Positions 9,180-18,209 of a DNA stretch of 64,000 nt are shown here, piece by piece. The stretch's first letter is position 1. Every line of letters starts with the position of its first letter. The DNA lies in assembly GCF_022179385.1 (NCBI RefSeq), contig NZ_BPQS01000011.1, forward strand, positions 62,001 to 126,000, given 5' to 3'. Source of the DNA: Methylobacterium longum. GTDB taxonomy: Bacteria > Pseudomonadota > Alphaproteobacteria > Rhizobiales > Beijerinckiaceae. The position numbers were made by a program, and so were the translations under genes. A model generated the notes under the pieces. It made no database searches. It saw only the letters and a program-made list of their open reading frames with translations, and was not told where the DNA came from.

Positions 9180-10342
9180 CACGCGCTCATGAGCTGGCCG
9201 CTGCTCTTCTGCACGAGCAGGAGCTTGGCGGTGTTGGCGAGGATGCGGTCGTTGCCGATCATCAGCGGCGCCGACAGGACATCGCGGAGCGGTCGGCCGA
9301 GGCTGAAGGGCGTGTCGTTCTTGTACCCGGCGAGCCCGACGATCGAGAGCGCGCGCCGCACGATGTCCACCGCCATGTCGGAGACGGTGACCTTCAGGTT
9401 GTTGAGCATCACGCAGAAGCCGAGCGAGCCGATCGTGTCGGCGTCCCCGTGGGCATCCTCGAACCGGCGGAGCGCGGTCACGATCGTCCCGCGCATCGCC
9501 TGATGCGCGTTGGAGACCTCGGCCAGGCGCAGGGCCGTCGGCGGGACCTGTCCGGGCCGCCGCCGCGCCTCGGCCTGCACGAAGGCCCGGGCGCGATCGA
9601 CGGCGTAGCTCGCGATCCCGTACCAGACGCTGCTCCAGAGCAGGTGCGACGAGGCCAGCATCGACTGCGCGGCGATCTCCGCGAAGGGTTTGGGCAGGAT
9701 CTGCTCGACGGGCACGTCCCGGGCCTCCAGACGGAAGCCCTCGCTGCAGGTCCCCCGCATGCCGAGCGTGTCCCACTCCCCGGTGCGCGCCAGGGAGATC
9801 TGATCGGCCAGGAGCGCCACGAGCACCTGATCGGAGGTCGCGGCGTCCGGGTTGCGCCTCGCCGTGGCCAGGATCAGGTCGGCCTGCGCCCCGTAGGAGA
9901 TCACCGACGCGTCCTTGCCGAGCGCGAAGACCTCGCCGGTCGTCTCCACCGCGCAGAGGCTGTTGCGCAGGTCGCCGCCGATGCCGGCCTCGGTGGTCGA
10001 GGAGGCCACGAGCAGCTGCTCGCGGGCGATCCGCTCCATCAGCCGGCAGTGCCACGCGCTGTCGAGGGCGTGGGTGACGAGGCTCGACACCTTGATGTGG
10101 TGCATCGCGAAGACCATCGCGGCCGCGCTGCAGGCATGGCCGAGCGTGCTGCACAGTTCCGCGATCTGCGTGAGCCCGGCTCCCTCGCCGCCGAACTGGC
10201 TCGGAATCTGTAGGCCCAGGAGGCGCTCGGCCTTCAGGGCTGCGACCGCCTCCTCGGGGAAGCGGCCCTCGCGGTCGACGGCGTCGGCGTGGCGCGCCGC
10301 CACCGCCGCCGCCCGCTCTGCGCGCGCGGCCAGGGTGCTCAT
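9179..10342 (-). CDS. Acyl-CoA dehydrogenase family flavoprotein
   Basis: A 387-residue acyl-CoA dehydrogenase-fold protein of the kind found with carrier-protein ligases. An N-terminal helical domain ([12 protein letters not shown]) is followed by a flavin-binding middle region ([12 protein letters not shown] near 114-125) and a C-terminal helical bundle. The typical catalytic glutamate region is replaced by [13 protein letters not shown], so the base is uncertain. Given the operon, the likely substrate is an acyl or aminoacyl thioester on the neighbouring carrier protein; desaturation or oxidation is inferred, not shown. It begins with an ATGA overlap with the carrier protein gene and ends with a TGATG overlap with the ligase. 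Confidence 0.85.
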   Translation of the reverse strand: MSTLAARAERAAAVAARHADAVDREGRFPEEAVAALKAERLLGLQIPSQFGGEGAGLTQIAELCSTLGHACSAAAMVFAMHHIKVSSLVTHALDSAWHCRLMERIAREQLLVASSTTEAGIGGDLRNSLCAVETTGEVFALGKDASVISYGAQADLILATARRNPDAATSDQVLVALLADQISLARTGEWDTLGMRGTCSEGFRLEARDVPVEQILPKPFAEIAAQSMLASSHLLWSSVWYGIASYAVDRARAFVQAEARRRPGQVPPTALRLAEVSNAHQAMRGTIVTALRRFEDAHGDADTIGSLGFCVMLNNLKVTVSDMAVDIVRRALSIVGLAGYKNDTPFSLGRPLRDVLSAPLMIGNDRILANTAKLLLVQKSSGQLMSA

Positions 10343-10593
10343 GCGGCTTCCTGACGGACCAGCGTGGAGACGGCGTCACGGATCGCGCGGATCGTCGCGA
10401 AGGACTTGCGGTTCAGCAGAGCATCGGGGAACTCGACGCTGAAGCGCTCCTCCAGCGCCAGCATCAGCTGCACCGAGCCGAACGAGTCGAGGCCCATGTC
10501 GAACAGGCTGTCGTCCTCGGAAAGCTGATCGGCCTTGCCGGCGAATGCTTCGTTCGAGCCGAGGATGTCGCGGATAGCTTGCGTGATATTCAA
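10339..10593 (-). CDS. Acyl/aminoacyl carrier protein
   Basis: A carrier protein of about 84 residues. The phosphopantetheine attachment motif GLDSFGS is present with flanking acidic helices, as in ACPs, and the DS serine would hold the aminoacyl group loaded by the ligase. I chose the TTG at 10593 because GGAGGGG (10601-10607) sits 7 bases upstream of it and the predicted transcription start is near 10617. The in-frame ATG at 10623 adds ten residues but abuts the -10 box. It is first in a seven-gene operon; the stop overlaps the dehydrogenase start by ATGA. Confidence 0.85.
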   Translation of the reverse strand: MNITQAIRDILGSNEAFAGKADQLSEDDSLFDMGLDSFGSVQLMLALEERFSVEFPDALLNRKSFATIRAIRDAVSTLVRQEAA

Positions 10594-10600
10594 GGCGGAA

Positions 10601-10607
10601 CCCCTCC
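10601..10607 (-). promoter_or_regulatory. Shine-Dalgarno that fixes a TTG start for the carrier protein
   Basis: On the minus strand this reads GGAGGGG, 7 bases before TTG 10593. No comparable site precedes the in-frame ATG at 10623. Confidence 0.65.
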
Positions 10608-10623
10608 GTTCAATTGTCGTCAC

Positions 10624-10651
10624 ACTATTGAGCAGACAGTCCTGCCGTCAA
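10624..10651 (-). promoter_or_regulatory. Sigma-70-type promoter of the aminoacyl-carrier-protein operon
   Basis: On the minus strand, TTGACG (10651-10646) and AATAGT (10629-10624) are separated by 16 bases, a good housekeeping promoter. Transcription would begin near 10617, upstream of the TTG start but downstream of the alternative ATG. The surrounding AT-rich stretch (10651-10675) is otherwise rare in this GC-rich window. Confidence 0.55.
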
Positions 10652-10979
10652 GTGTCTATTCGTTAATAGTAAATGCGTTTGCCGCGCCCGCGGCGGAGTT
10701 AAGCAGTCCGGCTCCGATGACCTGAGCGGCGTCGGTCGGCCCACTTTGATCGCGTCGCCTTTCCAAGCACTTTCTAGCTTGGCTTTTCGATTGTCTCAGC
10801 CTGGACTTGTGGAGAAGTTCGGGACGGTCGTGGCCTAATTACCCTGTATCCGGAGTTTATAAGGACGGGTCATTTAGGAAGAATCTCGAGAGTCCGTGAC
10901 TCGGCCGATGGGGATCCGGCATGGTGGCCGCGCCTTCTCCGGATCGGGCGGGCGATCACCCGCGAGCGGCCGGCGCGCC

Positions 10980-12068
10980 ATGATTTACAACCTGCAGATC
11001 CTGCGCGCGCTGGCGGCGTACCTGGTCTTCCTGACCCATTTCGGCCCCTACGCGGCGCCGATCCTGCCGCGGCCGGATCTCTTCGCGGTCGGAGCGGCCG
11101 GCGTCGACATCTTCTTCGTCCTGTCCGGCTTCATCATGTTCATGAGCACCGCCGGGCGCCGTGAGAATGCCAGGGGATTCCTGCTGCGGCGGGCGGCGCG
11201 GGTCGTGCCGGTCTACTGGCTCGTCACCGCGGGCCTTTCCCTCATCGCGGCGACCGGCTTGAAGCCCATCGGCATCACCGAATTCCGGCCCGAATACTTG
11301 TTGCAATCCCTCCTGTTCCTGCCGTTCTCGCGTGGCGGATATATCGAGCCCCTGGTCTCCGTCGGATGGACACTCGACTACGAGATGTTTTTCTACGCAG
11401 TCTTCGCCGGTCTGCTGGGGATACCAAATCTCGCCTGGCGAGCGCTGGCCGCAGCCGCGATCTTCCTCGGGCTGGCGCTGCTCGGGCTCCTGCCGTTACC
11501 GGGGCTCTACTGGGCCTTCTACACGAAGCCCATCGTGATCGAGTTCGCGGCCGGGATCGGGCTCGGCTACGCCTATCGGCGCCTCGACGCGCTCCCGGCC
11601 GGCTTCCCGGTGCGGCGTGTGGCGGGCGCGGCCTTCGCGACCGCGGGCCTGGTCGCTCTCAGCGGTCAGCTGGTGGGCGACGCCTACGGATCCGGCGCCG
11701 AACTGACGGGCTTCGCCCGACCCCTGGTCTGGGGCTCCGCCGCGACCCTGATCGTCGGTGCCATGCTCCTCTTGGAGCGGGGCGGCGTCATGCTGCGCGC
11801 ACGCTGGCTGCTCTCGCAGGGCAACGCCAGCTATTCCTTCTATCTGGTCCACAACCTGCTCTTGCACACCGCCGCGAAGATCGCCTCGGTCCTCCTGGAT
11901 CCGGGCCTCCCGCGCGTCGCCCTGATCTTCGTGATCGCCTTCGCGGCCTCGGCCGCGGTCGGCGAAGGCCTGTTCCGGCATGTCGAGGCGCCCTTGAGCG
12001 CGGCCATTCGGCGCCGGTTCGACCAGCGGCCCGCGTCCGTGCCCCTGGGCGAGGCCTTGACCCCGTGA
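10980..12068 (+). CDS. Acyltransferase family 3 membrane protein (ExoZ-like)
   Basis: A 362-residue integral membrane O-acyltransferase with about ten membrane helices that adds acetyl or other acyl groups to exopolysaccharide sugars. The N-terminal MIYNLQILRALAAYLVFLTH, with its conserved arginine and final histidine, and the later DIFFVLSGFIM are hallmarks of acyltransferase family 3. The frame is open from 10896, but the ATG at 10980 matches the family N-terminus and earlier residues are low-complexity. It sits upstream of the glycosyltransferase operon, separated by a 360-base AT-richer gap, so it is probably its own transcription unit. Confidence 0.85.
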   Translation: MIYNLQILRALAAYLVFLTHFGPYAAPILPRPDLFAVGAAGVDIFFVLSGFIMFMSTAGRRENARGFLLRRAARVVPVYWLVTAGLSLIAATGLKPIGITEFRPEYLLQSLLFLPFSRGGYIEPLVSVGWTLDYEMFFYAVFAGLLGIPNLAWRALAAAAIFLGLALLGLLPLPGLYWAFYTKPIVIEFAAGIGLGYAYRRLDALPAGFPVRRVAGAAFATAGLVALSGQLVGDAYGSGAELTGFARPLVWGSAATLIVGAMLLLERGGVMLRARWLLSQGNASYSFYLVHNLLLHTAAKIASVLLDPGLPRVALIFVIAFAASAAVGEGLFRHVEAPLSAAIRRRFDQRPASVPLGEALTP

Positions 12069-12428
12069 CGCAATGAAAGGCCGATCCGGTCGGCCGCACG
12101 GCCGCGCCCCTCGGCGGGGGTCGGGTCGCATCCGGCCGCCGAGGCCGCGAGGCGCGGCCACCGATCGCCCGGCATGCCCGTGTATCGCCCAGGAACAGAC
12201 CGATCACCCACCCCGTCGCCGGCGTTAACATTAATATTATATGGCGATTAATCCTACCTCCGCACTTTTGTTGCCAAACCAATCTTATTTCGGCTTCGAA
12301 TTCCAGGTGTTGACTTCTTTTTTAGGGCTGGAAACTCTACTGGCGACCGGCACCGCCTAAATCCCAAGTTGAGACCCGCTGGACGGCGTTCTGGCTCAGG
12401 GGTTCGGCGCACCGGCGAGGAAGCTGCG
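12069..12428 (+). promoter_or_regulatory. Intergenic region with likely EPS operon promoter
   Basis: 360 bases without a gene. The first 150 are GC-rich; bases 12223-12260 and 12280-12325 are strikingly AT-rich. TTGACT at 12310-12315 is a reasonable -35 box, but the matching -10 is weak (AAACTC 17 bases later). The region probably drives the operon starting at 12429. I see no coding frame or strong hairpin here. Confidence 0.4.
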
Positions 12429-13598
12429 ATGCGCGTCGCGATTGTACACGACTGGTTGTATGTGGTCGGGGGTGCCGAGCGTGTCCTCGAGCAACTGCTC
12501 CGGATCTATCCCGGCGCGGACGTCTACGCGCTGTTCGATTTCCTGCCGGAGGCGGATCGGGCCCGGCTCGGCTACGCGCACGCCCGGACCAGCTTCCTCC
12601 AGCGCATGCCCTTCGCGCGCACGCGGCACCGGAACTACCTGCCGCTGATGCCGCTGGCGATCGAGCAGTTCGACCTCTCCGCCTACGACCTGATCATCTC
12701 CAGCAGCTACGCGGTGGCGAAGGGCGTCCTGACCGGGCCCGACCAGCTCCACATCTCCTACGTCCACTCGCCCATGCGCTACGCCTGGGACATGCAGCAC
12801 ACCTACCTGCGGGAGAGCGGCTGCGAGGCGGGCGCGAAGAGCCTCGTCGCCCGCTTCATCCTGCATCACATGCGCGTGTGGGACTTCCGCACGGCGGCCG
12901 GGCCGAACGCCATCGTGGCCAATTCCGCGTTCGTGGCGCGGCGCATCAAGAAGGTCTACGGCCGCACCGCCGAGGTGATCCATCCGCCCATCACGCTGTC
13001 CAGCCAGCGCTTCGACGGACCGCGCGGCAACCACTTCCTCGTCGCGAGTCGGCTCGTCCCCTACAAGAACGTCGAGGCGGTCGTGCGCGCCTTCGCGCGG
13101 CTGCCCGACCTCCAGCTCGTCGTGGCCGGCTCAGGCCCGGACGCCGCGCACCTGCGCGCGATCGCGGGACCGAACGTATCGTTCGCGGGCTTCGTCTCCG
13201 ACGAGGGCTTGCGCCACCTCATGGCCACCGCCCGCGCCTTCATCTTCGCCGCGGAGGAGGATTTCGGCATCATCGTGCTCGAGGCCTCCGCGGAGGGCAC
13301 GCCCGTCCTCGCGCTCGGCCGCGGCGGCGTGCGGGAGACGGTCCAGGTCCGCGGACCGCAGCGCACCGGGATGTTCTTCGACACCCCCGATCCCGAGGCC
13401 GTCGCGGCCTGCGTGCGGGGATTCATCGAGCAGGAGGACCGCTTCACCCGCGAGGCGTGCCGCGCGCAGGCCGAGATGTTCTCGGCCGACCTGTTCCGGA
13501 TCCGGTTTTCCCGCTTCGTGGAGGAGCAGCTCGCCCTGCATCGGGCGGCCTGTGAGACCCGGCCGCGCATCCTGCCCCGCCTCGAAGCCGTGGGTTGA
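12429..13598 (+). CDS. Glycosyltransferase family 4 (mannosyltransferase-like)
   Basis: A 389-residue GT-B glycosyltransferase. The N-terminal MRVAIVHDWLYVVGGAERV is the nucleotide-sugar GT4 pattern with the glycine-rich loop, and the C-terminal domain has the E-x7-E motif at EEDFGIIVLEA, where the first glutamate assists catalysis and the second binds the donor ribose. This resembles WbaZ/WcaI-type mannosyltransferases; the exact sugar is not readable. ATG 12429 has AGGAAG a few bases upstream; the open frame from 12369 is not needed. It starts a run of closely spaced EPS genes and ends 5 bases before the Wzz/BY-kinase gene. Confidence 0.88.
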   Translation: MRVAIVHDWLYVVGGAERVLEQLLRIYPGADVYALFDFLPEADRARLGYAHARTSFLQRMPFARTRHRNYLPLMPLAIEQFDLSAYDLIISSSYAVAKGVLTGPDQLHISYVHSPMRYAWDMQHTYLRESGCEAGAKSLVARFILHHMRVWDFRTAAGPNAIVANSAFVARRIKKVYGRTAEVIHPPITLSSQRFDGPRGNHFLVASRLVPYKNVEAVVRAFARLPDLQLVVAGSGPDAAHLRAIAGPNVSFAGFVSDEGLRHLMATARAFIFAAEEDFGIIVLEASAEGTPVLALGRGGVRETVQVRGPQRTGMFFDTPDPEAVAACVRGFIEQEDRFTREACRAQAEMFSADLFRIRFSRFVEEQLALHRAACETRPRILPRLEAVG

Positions 13599-13603
13599 GA
13601 CCG

Positions 13604-15805
13604 ATGTCCTCCTCGCTCCTGACCGTCGATCTGGCCGACCGGTCGCCAGTCCGCCCCGCCTCGCAGGAGAAGGAGCGCGGGGGCCCCCTGGCGGCGCCCC
13701 TCGCCCGGATCTGGCGCCGCCGCGCCCTGTTCGCCGCGGTGTTCGCGACGATCTTCGGACTGGCGGTCACCGCCCTGGTGATGATCCCCCCGCAATACGT
13801 GGCGAGCGGCTCGGTCATCGTGGCGGAGGCCGAACCCGGCGCCAACAACGCCTCGATGGCCTGGATCCAGAAGATCGGCGATCCGGCCGACATCGAGAGC
13901 CAGATCCTGGTGATCCGTTCCCCCCGGCTGCTGCGGATCGCGATCGAGGGCGGCCTCGCCGCCTCCGTCCTGGCCGAATGCCGCTACGCCGCCAGCGGCG
14001 GGCGGCCCGGAACGATCTCGGAGAAGAAGGACGCGGCGTGCCTGAAGCTCACGACCGATAACAATGCCCTCGTCGAGTACCTGCAGAAGCGCTACGCCGT
14101 CACCAGCTCCGGCCGGTCCCGCATCATCACCATCGGGTACAAGTCGCCGCTGCCCGAGACGGCGCAGACGATGGCCAACGGCCTCATCAACGCCTTCCTC
14201 GAGGATCAGCGCGAAGCGCAGGCCTCCAGCCGCAAGGCCGCCGCCGACTGGCTGCACACCGAGATCGGGCAGCTCGACGAGTCGATCCGTGCGGACGAGA
14301 CCCGGATCCAGACGTTCCGCCGCCGCAAGGGGCTGCTGAAGGGCGCCAGCGCACCGATCAGCGCCGAGCGCCTGACCAACATCAGCCATCAGCTCGCCAG
14401 CGCCGAGGCCGCCAAGGCCGACGCCGCCGCCCGTCTCGGCGAGATCGAGAGCCGGGGCCCCAGCGGCGCCGAGAGCGCCCCCGCGGTCCTGGCGAGCCCG
14501 ACCATCGTGTCGCTGAAGCAGCAGCTCAGCGGCGTCAGCGCGCAGCTCGCCAACCAGAGCACCCTGCTGGGCGCCAACCACCCGGCGATCCGCGCTCTGA
14601 CGACCGAGCGGGCGAGCCTGCGGGCGCGCATCGAGCAGGAAATCGGCAACGTCGCGCAGGGGCTGCGCAAGACCTTCGAGGCGTCGAGCACCCTCGCCCG
14701 GTCGCTGCGCGCGCAGCTCGACGCGGCCAAGACCGAGGCCGCCGCCGCCATGGACGACGAGGCCTCGATCGAGGGCATGGTGCGCAACGCGGAGATCAAG
14801 CGCACGCGCTACGCCGACCTCGTGAAGCGGACGGGCGAGCTGGAGACGGAGCGGCGCATCCTCACCGGCAGCACCCGCCTGGTCAGCCTCGCCGAGCTGC
14901 CGCAGGAGCCGTTCTCACCCAAGGCCGTGCCGCTCCTGGCGGGCGGCCTTGTCCTGGCGGGCGTGCTGGCGGCAGCGGCGGCGCTGCTGCGCGACGTGAC
15001 CGACCGCCGGGTCCGCACCTCCGCGCAGCTCATGGCCGGCACCGGCGCCCCGGTCTTCGCCCAGCTGCCGTGCCTGGAGGCGCCCGGCCTCGTCGGACGC
15101 CTCTCCGACCGGCACCGGGAGCTCGACCTGCCCGACGCCCTGGAACGGGCGCGCGTGGACCCGACGATGCAGAACGTGCTGCGGAACCTGCACGCCCACT
15201 TGGTCCTGGCCGGCGGCGGTGCCTCGCGGGTCATCCTGGTGACCTCGTCGAAGCCCCGCGAAGGCAAGTCCTTCACCGCCTTCGCGATGGCCGGGGTCAG
15301 CGCCGCGAACGGGCGCCGGGTGCTGCTGATCGAGTGCGACCTCCGCCGGCCGAACTTCGAGTCGTCGCTCGGCCTCGGGCGGGGCCCGGGCCTCGGCGGG
15401 GTGCTGCGCGGCGAGATCAGCCCGGCCGAGGCGGTGGTCTCGGCCGGACGCTTCGACGTGATCCCGGCCGGGACGCCCACGCCGGACTCGACGGAGCTCC
15501 TGATGAGTTCGCGCATGGTCGATTTCCTCGCGTGGAGCCGCCGCTACGATCTCGTCCTCCTCGACACCCCGCCGACGAGCCTGCTGATGGATGCCTCGCT
15601 GCTGGCCCGGCACGTGGACGGCGTCCTCTGCTGCGCCCGCTACGGCCAGTCGCAGCTCTCCGACACGATCGAGACCGTGGCGAATCTCCGCCGGGCGGGC
15701 GGCGCCGTCCTCGGCATCGCGATGACGATGGTCCGGCCGGGACGCCAGACGACCTACGACGCGATGGCGCTCCCCGAGCCGCGCTACGCCGAGGCGGCGC
15801 GATGA
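13604..15805 (+). CDS. Polysaccharide co-polymerase/tyrosine autokinase (Wzz-BY-kinase fusion)
   Basis: A 733-residue membrane protein controlling EPS chain length and export. It has an N-terminal Wzz domain with a membrane helix at about 45-65, a long coiled-coil periplasmic section (about 200-430), a second membrane helix at about 450-475, and a cytoplasmic BY-kinase. The kinase has Walker A SKPREGKS, Walker A' LLIECDLRRP and Walker B DLVLLDTPP. The C-terminal tail carries only two tyrosines rather than the usual tyrosine cluster, so autophosphorylation may be reduced or act elsewhere. ATG 13604 is preferred over TTG 13595, which overlaps the previous stop. Confidence 0.9.
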   Translation: MSSSLLTVDLADRSPVRPASQEKERGGPLAAPLARIWRRRALFAAVFATIFGLAVTALVMIPPQYVASGSVIVAEAEPGANNASMAWIQKIGDPADIESQILVIRSPRLLRIAIEGGLAASVLAECRYAASGGRPGTISEKKDAACLKLTTDNNALVEYLQKRYAVTSSGRSRIITIGYKSPLPETAQTMANGLINAFLEDQREAQASSRKAAADWLHTEIGQLDESIRADETRIQTFRRRKGLLKGASAPISAERLTNISHQLASAEAAKADAAARLGEIESRGPSGAESAPAVLASPTIVSLKQQLSGVSAQLANQSTLLGANHPAIRALTTERASLRARIEQEIGNVAQGLRKTFEASSTLARSLRAQLDAAKTEAAAAMDDEASIEGMVRNAEIKRTRYADLVKRTGELETERRILTGSTRLVSLAELPQEPFSPKAVPLLAGGLVLAGVLAAAAALLRDVTDRRVRTSAQLMAGTGAPVFAQLPCLEAPGLVGRLSDRHRELDLPDALERARVDPTMQNVLRNLHAHLVLAGGGASRVILVTSSKPREGKSFTAFAMAGVSAANGRRVLLIECDLRRPNFESSLGLGRGPGLGGVLRGEISPAEAVVSAGRFDVIPAGTPTPDSTELLMSSRMVDFLAWSRRYDLVLLDTPPTSLLMDASLLARHVDGVLCCARYGQSQLSDTIETVANLRRAGGAVLGIAMTMVRPGRQTTYDAMALPEPRYAEAAR

Positions 15806-17028
15806 GCGGCGTCCTGCCCGTCGAGACCCTCGCCGATCGCGGGCCCCTGGACGGCGCCCGCGTCGCCAGCCCCGGCCATGGCACGCACCCTCGCGTCCTG
15901 TTCGTGAGCCACACCGGTACGATGTCGGGTGCGGAGCTCGTCCTGCGCGACGCCGTGCGCCCCTGGGCGGGTTCGACGGCGCTCCTGTTCGAGGACGGAG
16001 CCTTCGCGGGCGCCCTGCGGGACCTGGGGCTGAAGGTTCGCCTCGCCCGGAGCGGCGCCGCGCTGACGGGACTGCGCCGCGACGCCTCGCCCCTGCGCGC
16101 CCTTCCGATGCTCGGTCGCCTCGGAGGCCTCGCGCTGGAGGTGGCCCGCGCGGCGCGCGCCTGCGACGTGGTCTACGCCAATTCGCAGAAGGCCTTCCTG
16201 CTCGCTTCGCTGCCGGCCCGGCTGGTCGGCCGTCCGCTCATCTGGCACCTGCACGACATCCTCGACGGCGCGCATTTCGGCCGCGCCCAGCGCCTCGTCC
16301 AGGCGCGCCTCGCGAACCTCTGCGCGGCCCGGGTGGTCGTGCCCTCGCAGGCCGCGGCGGACGCCTTCCTGCGCGCCGGCGGGCGGCCGTCCCTGGTGAC
16401 CGTCGTGCCGAACGGCCTCGACCTTGACCGCGACCCCCGCCCCGCCGCGGCGTTGCGGGCCGAACTCGGCCTGCCCGCGGGTCCCCTGATCGGTGTGTTC
16501 AGCCGACTCGCGCCCTGGAAGGGGCAGGACGTGGTGCTCGAGGCGCTGGCCGAGCTCCCCGGCGTCCGGTGCATCGTGGTCGGCGCGCCGCTGTTCGGCG
16601 AGGACGCCTACGCCGCGCACCTGCGCGACCGCGCGGCGGCGCGGGGTCTCTCCGACCGGGTGCTGTTCCTCGGGCAGCGCGGGGACGTGCCCGCGCTGAT
16701 GCAGGCGGTCGACGCGGTCGTGCACCCTTCGGTCGACCCCGAACCCTTCGGCCGGACCCTCGTCGAGGCGATGCTGGCCGGCGTGCCGGTCATCGCCACC
16801 GATGCGGGGGCCTCCGCGGAGATCCTCGACGGCGGCGCGGTTGGCACCCTCGTGCCGCCGCGGCGACCCGACCGCCTCGCCGCCGCCCTCGCCGAACTCT
16901 TCGACGCGCCGGACGCGTTCGTCGCGCGCACGCGCCGCGCCCGGGAGCGGGCGATCGCCCGCTACGGGGCGGCGGAAATGCAGCGCGCCCTCGCCGACCT
17001 CATCCTCCGGGTCGCCGCCCGCGCGTGA
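15802..17028 (+). CDS. Glycosyltransferase family 4
   Basis: A 408-residue GT-B glycosyltransferase with an N-terminal VLFVSHTGTMSGAELVLRD nucleotide-fold start, and in the C-terminal half FSRLAPWKGQDVVLEAL (donor-binding region) followed by DPEPFGRTLVEAM, the E-x7-E motif. It transfers a sugar to a lipid-linked EPS intermediate at the cytoplasmic face; donor and linkage cannot be told. The start overlaps the BY-kinase stop (ATGA). The larger open frame reaching back to 15070 is a shadow of the BY-kinase gene. Confidence 0.88.
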   Translation: MSGVLPVETLADRGPLDGARVASPGHGTHPRVLFVSHTGTMSGAELVLRDAVRPWAGSTALLFEDGAFAGALRDLGLKVRLARSGAALTGLRRDASPLRALPMLGRLGGLALEVARAARACDVVYANSQKAFLLASLPARLVGRPLIWHLHDILDGAHFGRAQRLVQARLANLCAARVVVPSQAAADAFLRAGGRPSLVTVVPNGLDLDRDPRPAAALRAELGLPAGPLIGVFSRLAPWKGQDVVLEALAELPGVRCIVVGAPLFGEDAYAAHLRDRAAARGLSDRVLFLGQRGDVPALMQAVDAVVHPSVDPEPFGRTLVEAMLAGVPVIATDAGASAEILDGGAVGTLVPPRRPDRLAAALAELFDAPDAFVARTRRARERAIARYGAAEMQRALADLILRVAARA

Positions 17029-17048
17029 GCGGCCGGCGATCCCCTGCC

Positions 17049-18209
17049 ATGTACGGAGCTGTCGGAGCCGCCATGCCGCGCGTCCTCGTGAACATGCCGA
17101 CCCAGCATGCCGGGCGGCCGTCAGGCGTCGCGCTCGTCGCCTTCCGGGTGATCGCCGGACTGGTCGAGCGCGGCTCCGTCTCGGTCGTGCTGCGCTCGCC
17201 CTGGACCCGCGCGCAGCTTCCCGCAGCGATCCGCGACCGGATCGAGGTCGTCACCGTGGCGCGCCCGCGCATCATGCTGCTCGACGTCCTGCGCCAGGCC
17301 GTGACCGTGCCGCGGCTGTGCCGCTCCCTGAACATCGACGTGGTGCTGAACGCCGATCCCTACGGCGCCGCCTTCGGCGGGCGCGCGCGGGTGAGCGTCG
17401 TCCATGATCTCTACTTCCGGACGATGCCCGAGCGAACGCGCTCCCGGGAAGCCCGGACCACGGACCCGATCTTCCGGCTCGTCCTCGGAAACAGCGCCCG
17501 GGTCATCGCGGTCTCCGAGACGACGCGGGCCGACCTCGGGCGCCACTATCCGTTCCTGCGAGACCGGACCCGGACGGTCCCCTCCGCCGCGATGCTCGAT
17601 CCCGCCGCGACCGACCCGACCTTCGCGGTCCCGGAAGGACCGTTCGTGCTGGCCGTGGGCAACGCCCTCTACAACAAGAACTTCGCGACCCTCGCACGGG
17701 CCGTCGCGGCGCTCGCGCGCCCCGGGATCGGGGTCGTCCACGTGGGCGAAGACCCGGACGAGGCGATCGCCGCCGCCCTCGGCGACGCGCCGGTCCGGCT
17801 GACCCGGCTGTCGCGGATCGGCGAGGGCCAGCTCGCGGAGCTCTACCGGCGCGCCCTGTGCCTGTGCGTGCCGTCCTTCGCGGAGGGGTTCTGCCTGCCG
17901 GTTCTGGAGGCGCAGACGCTCGGCTGTCCGGTGCTCTGCTCGGACCGGTCGGCCACCCCCGAGATCGCCGGCGCTGGCGCTCTGACCTTCGATCCCGCCG
18001 ACGCCGCGTCCCTCACCGCGTGCCTCAGCCGCCTCATCGACGAGCCCGGGCTGCGGGCCTCGCTGATCGCCCGCGGCTACGAGAACGCCCGCCGGTACGA
18101 TTGGGCCGAGACCGCGCGCCGCTACGAGACCCTGCTGCTCGACGCGCTCCGGGACGCCGCGCGCGAACACCCCGCCCGGGAGGTGCCGCATGCGCATCCT
18201 GCACCTTAG
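17049..18209 (+). CDS. Glycosyltransferase family 4
   Basis: A 386-residue GT-B enzyme. The N-terminus has HAGRPSGVALVAFRVI, a glycine loop in place of the usual GGAE, and the C-terminal domain has FAEGFCLPVLEAQ, the E-x7-E motif, preceded by AVGNALYNKNF. This resembles mannosyltransferases of EPS clusters. Two ATGs are possible, 17049 and 17073 (MPRVLVNMP); the second gives the more typical N-terminus. The 3' end overlaps the next gene by 20 bases, so the two are probably translationally coupled. Confidence 0.85.
   Translation: MYGAVGAAMPRVLVNMPTQHAGRPSGVALVAFRVIAGLVERGSVSVVLRSPWTRAQLPAAIRDRIEVVTVARPRIMLLDVLRQAVTVPRLCRSLNIDVVLNADPYGAAFGGRARVSVVHDLYFRTMPERTRSREARTTDPIFRLVLGNSARVIAVSETTRADLGRHYPFLRDRTRTVPSAAMLDPAATDPTFAVPEGPFVLAVGNALYNKNFATLARAVAALARPGIGVVHVGEDPDEAIAAALGDAPVRLTRLSRIGEGQLAELYRRALCLCVPSFAEGFCLPVLEAQTLGCPVLCSDRSATPEIAGAGALTFDPADAASLTACLSRLIDEPGLRASLIARGYENARRYDWAETARRYETLLLDALRDAAREHPAREVPHAHPAP

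Noticed and set aside
10594-10623. ATG 10623 as the carrier protein start
   Set aside because: It abuts the predicted -10 box and has no Shine-Dalgarno; TTG 10593 has both in the right place.
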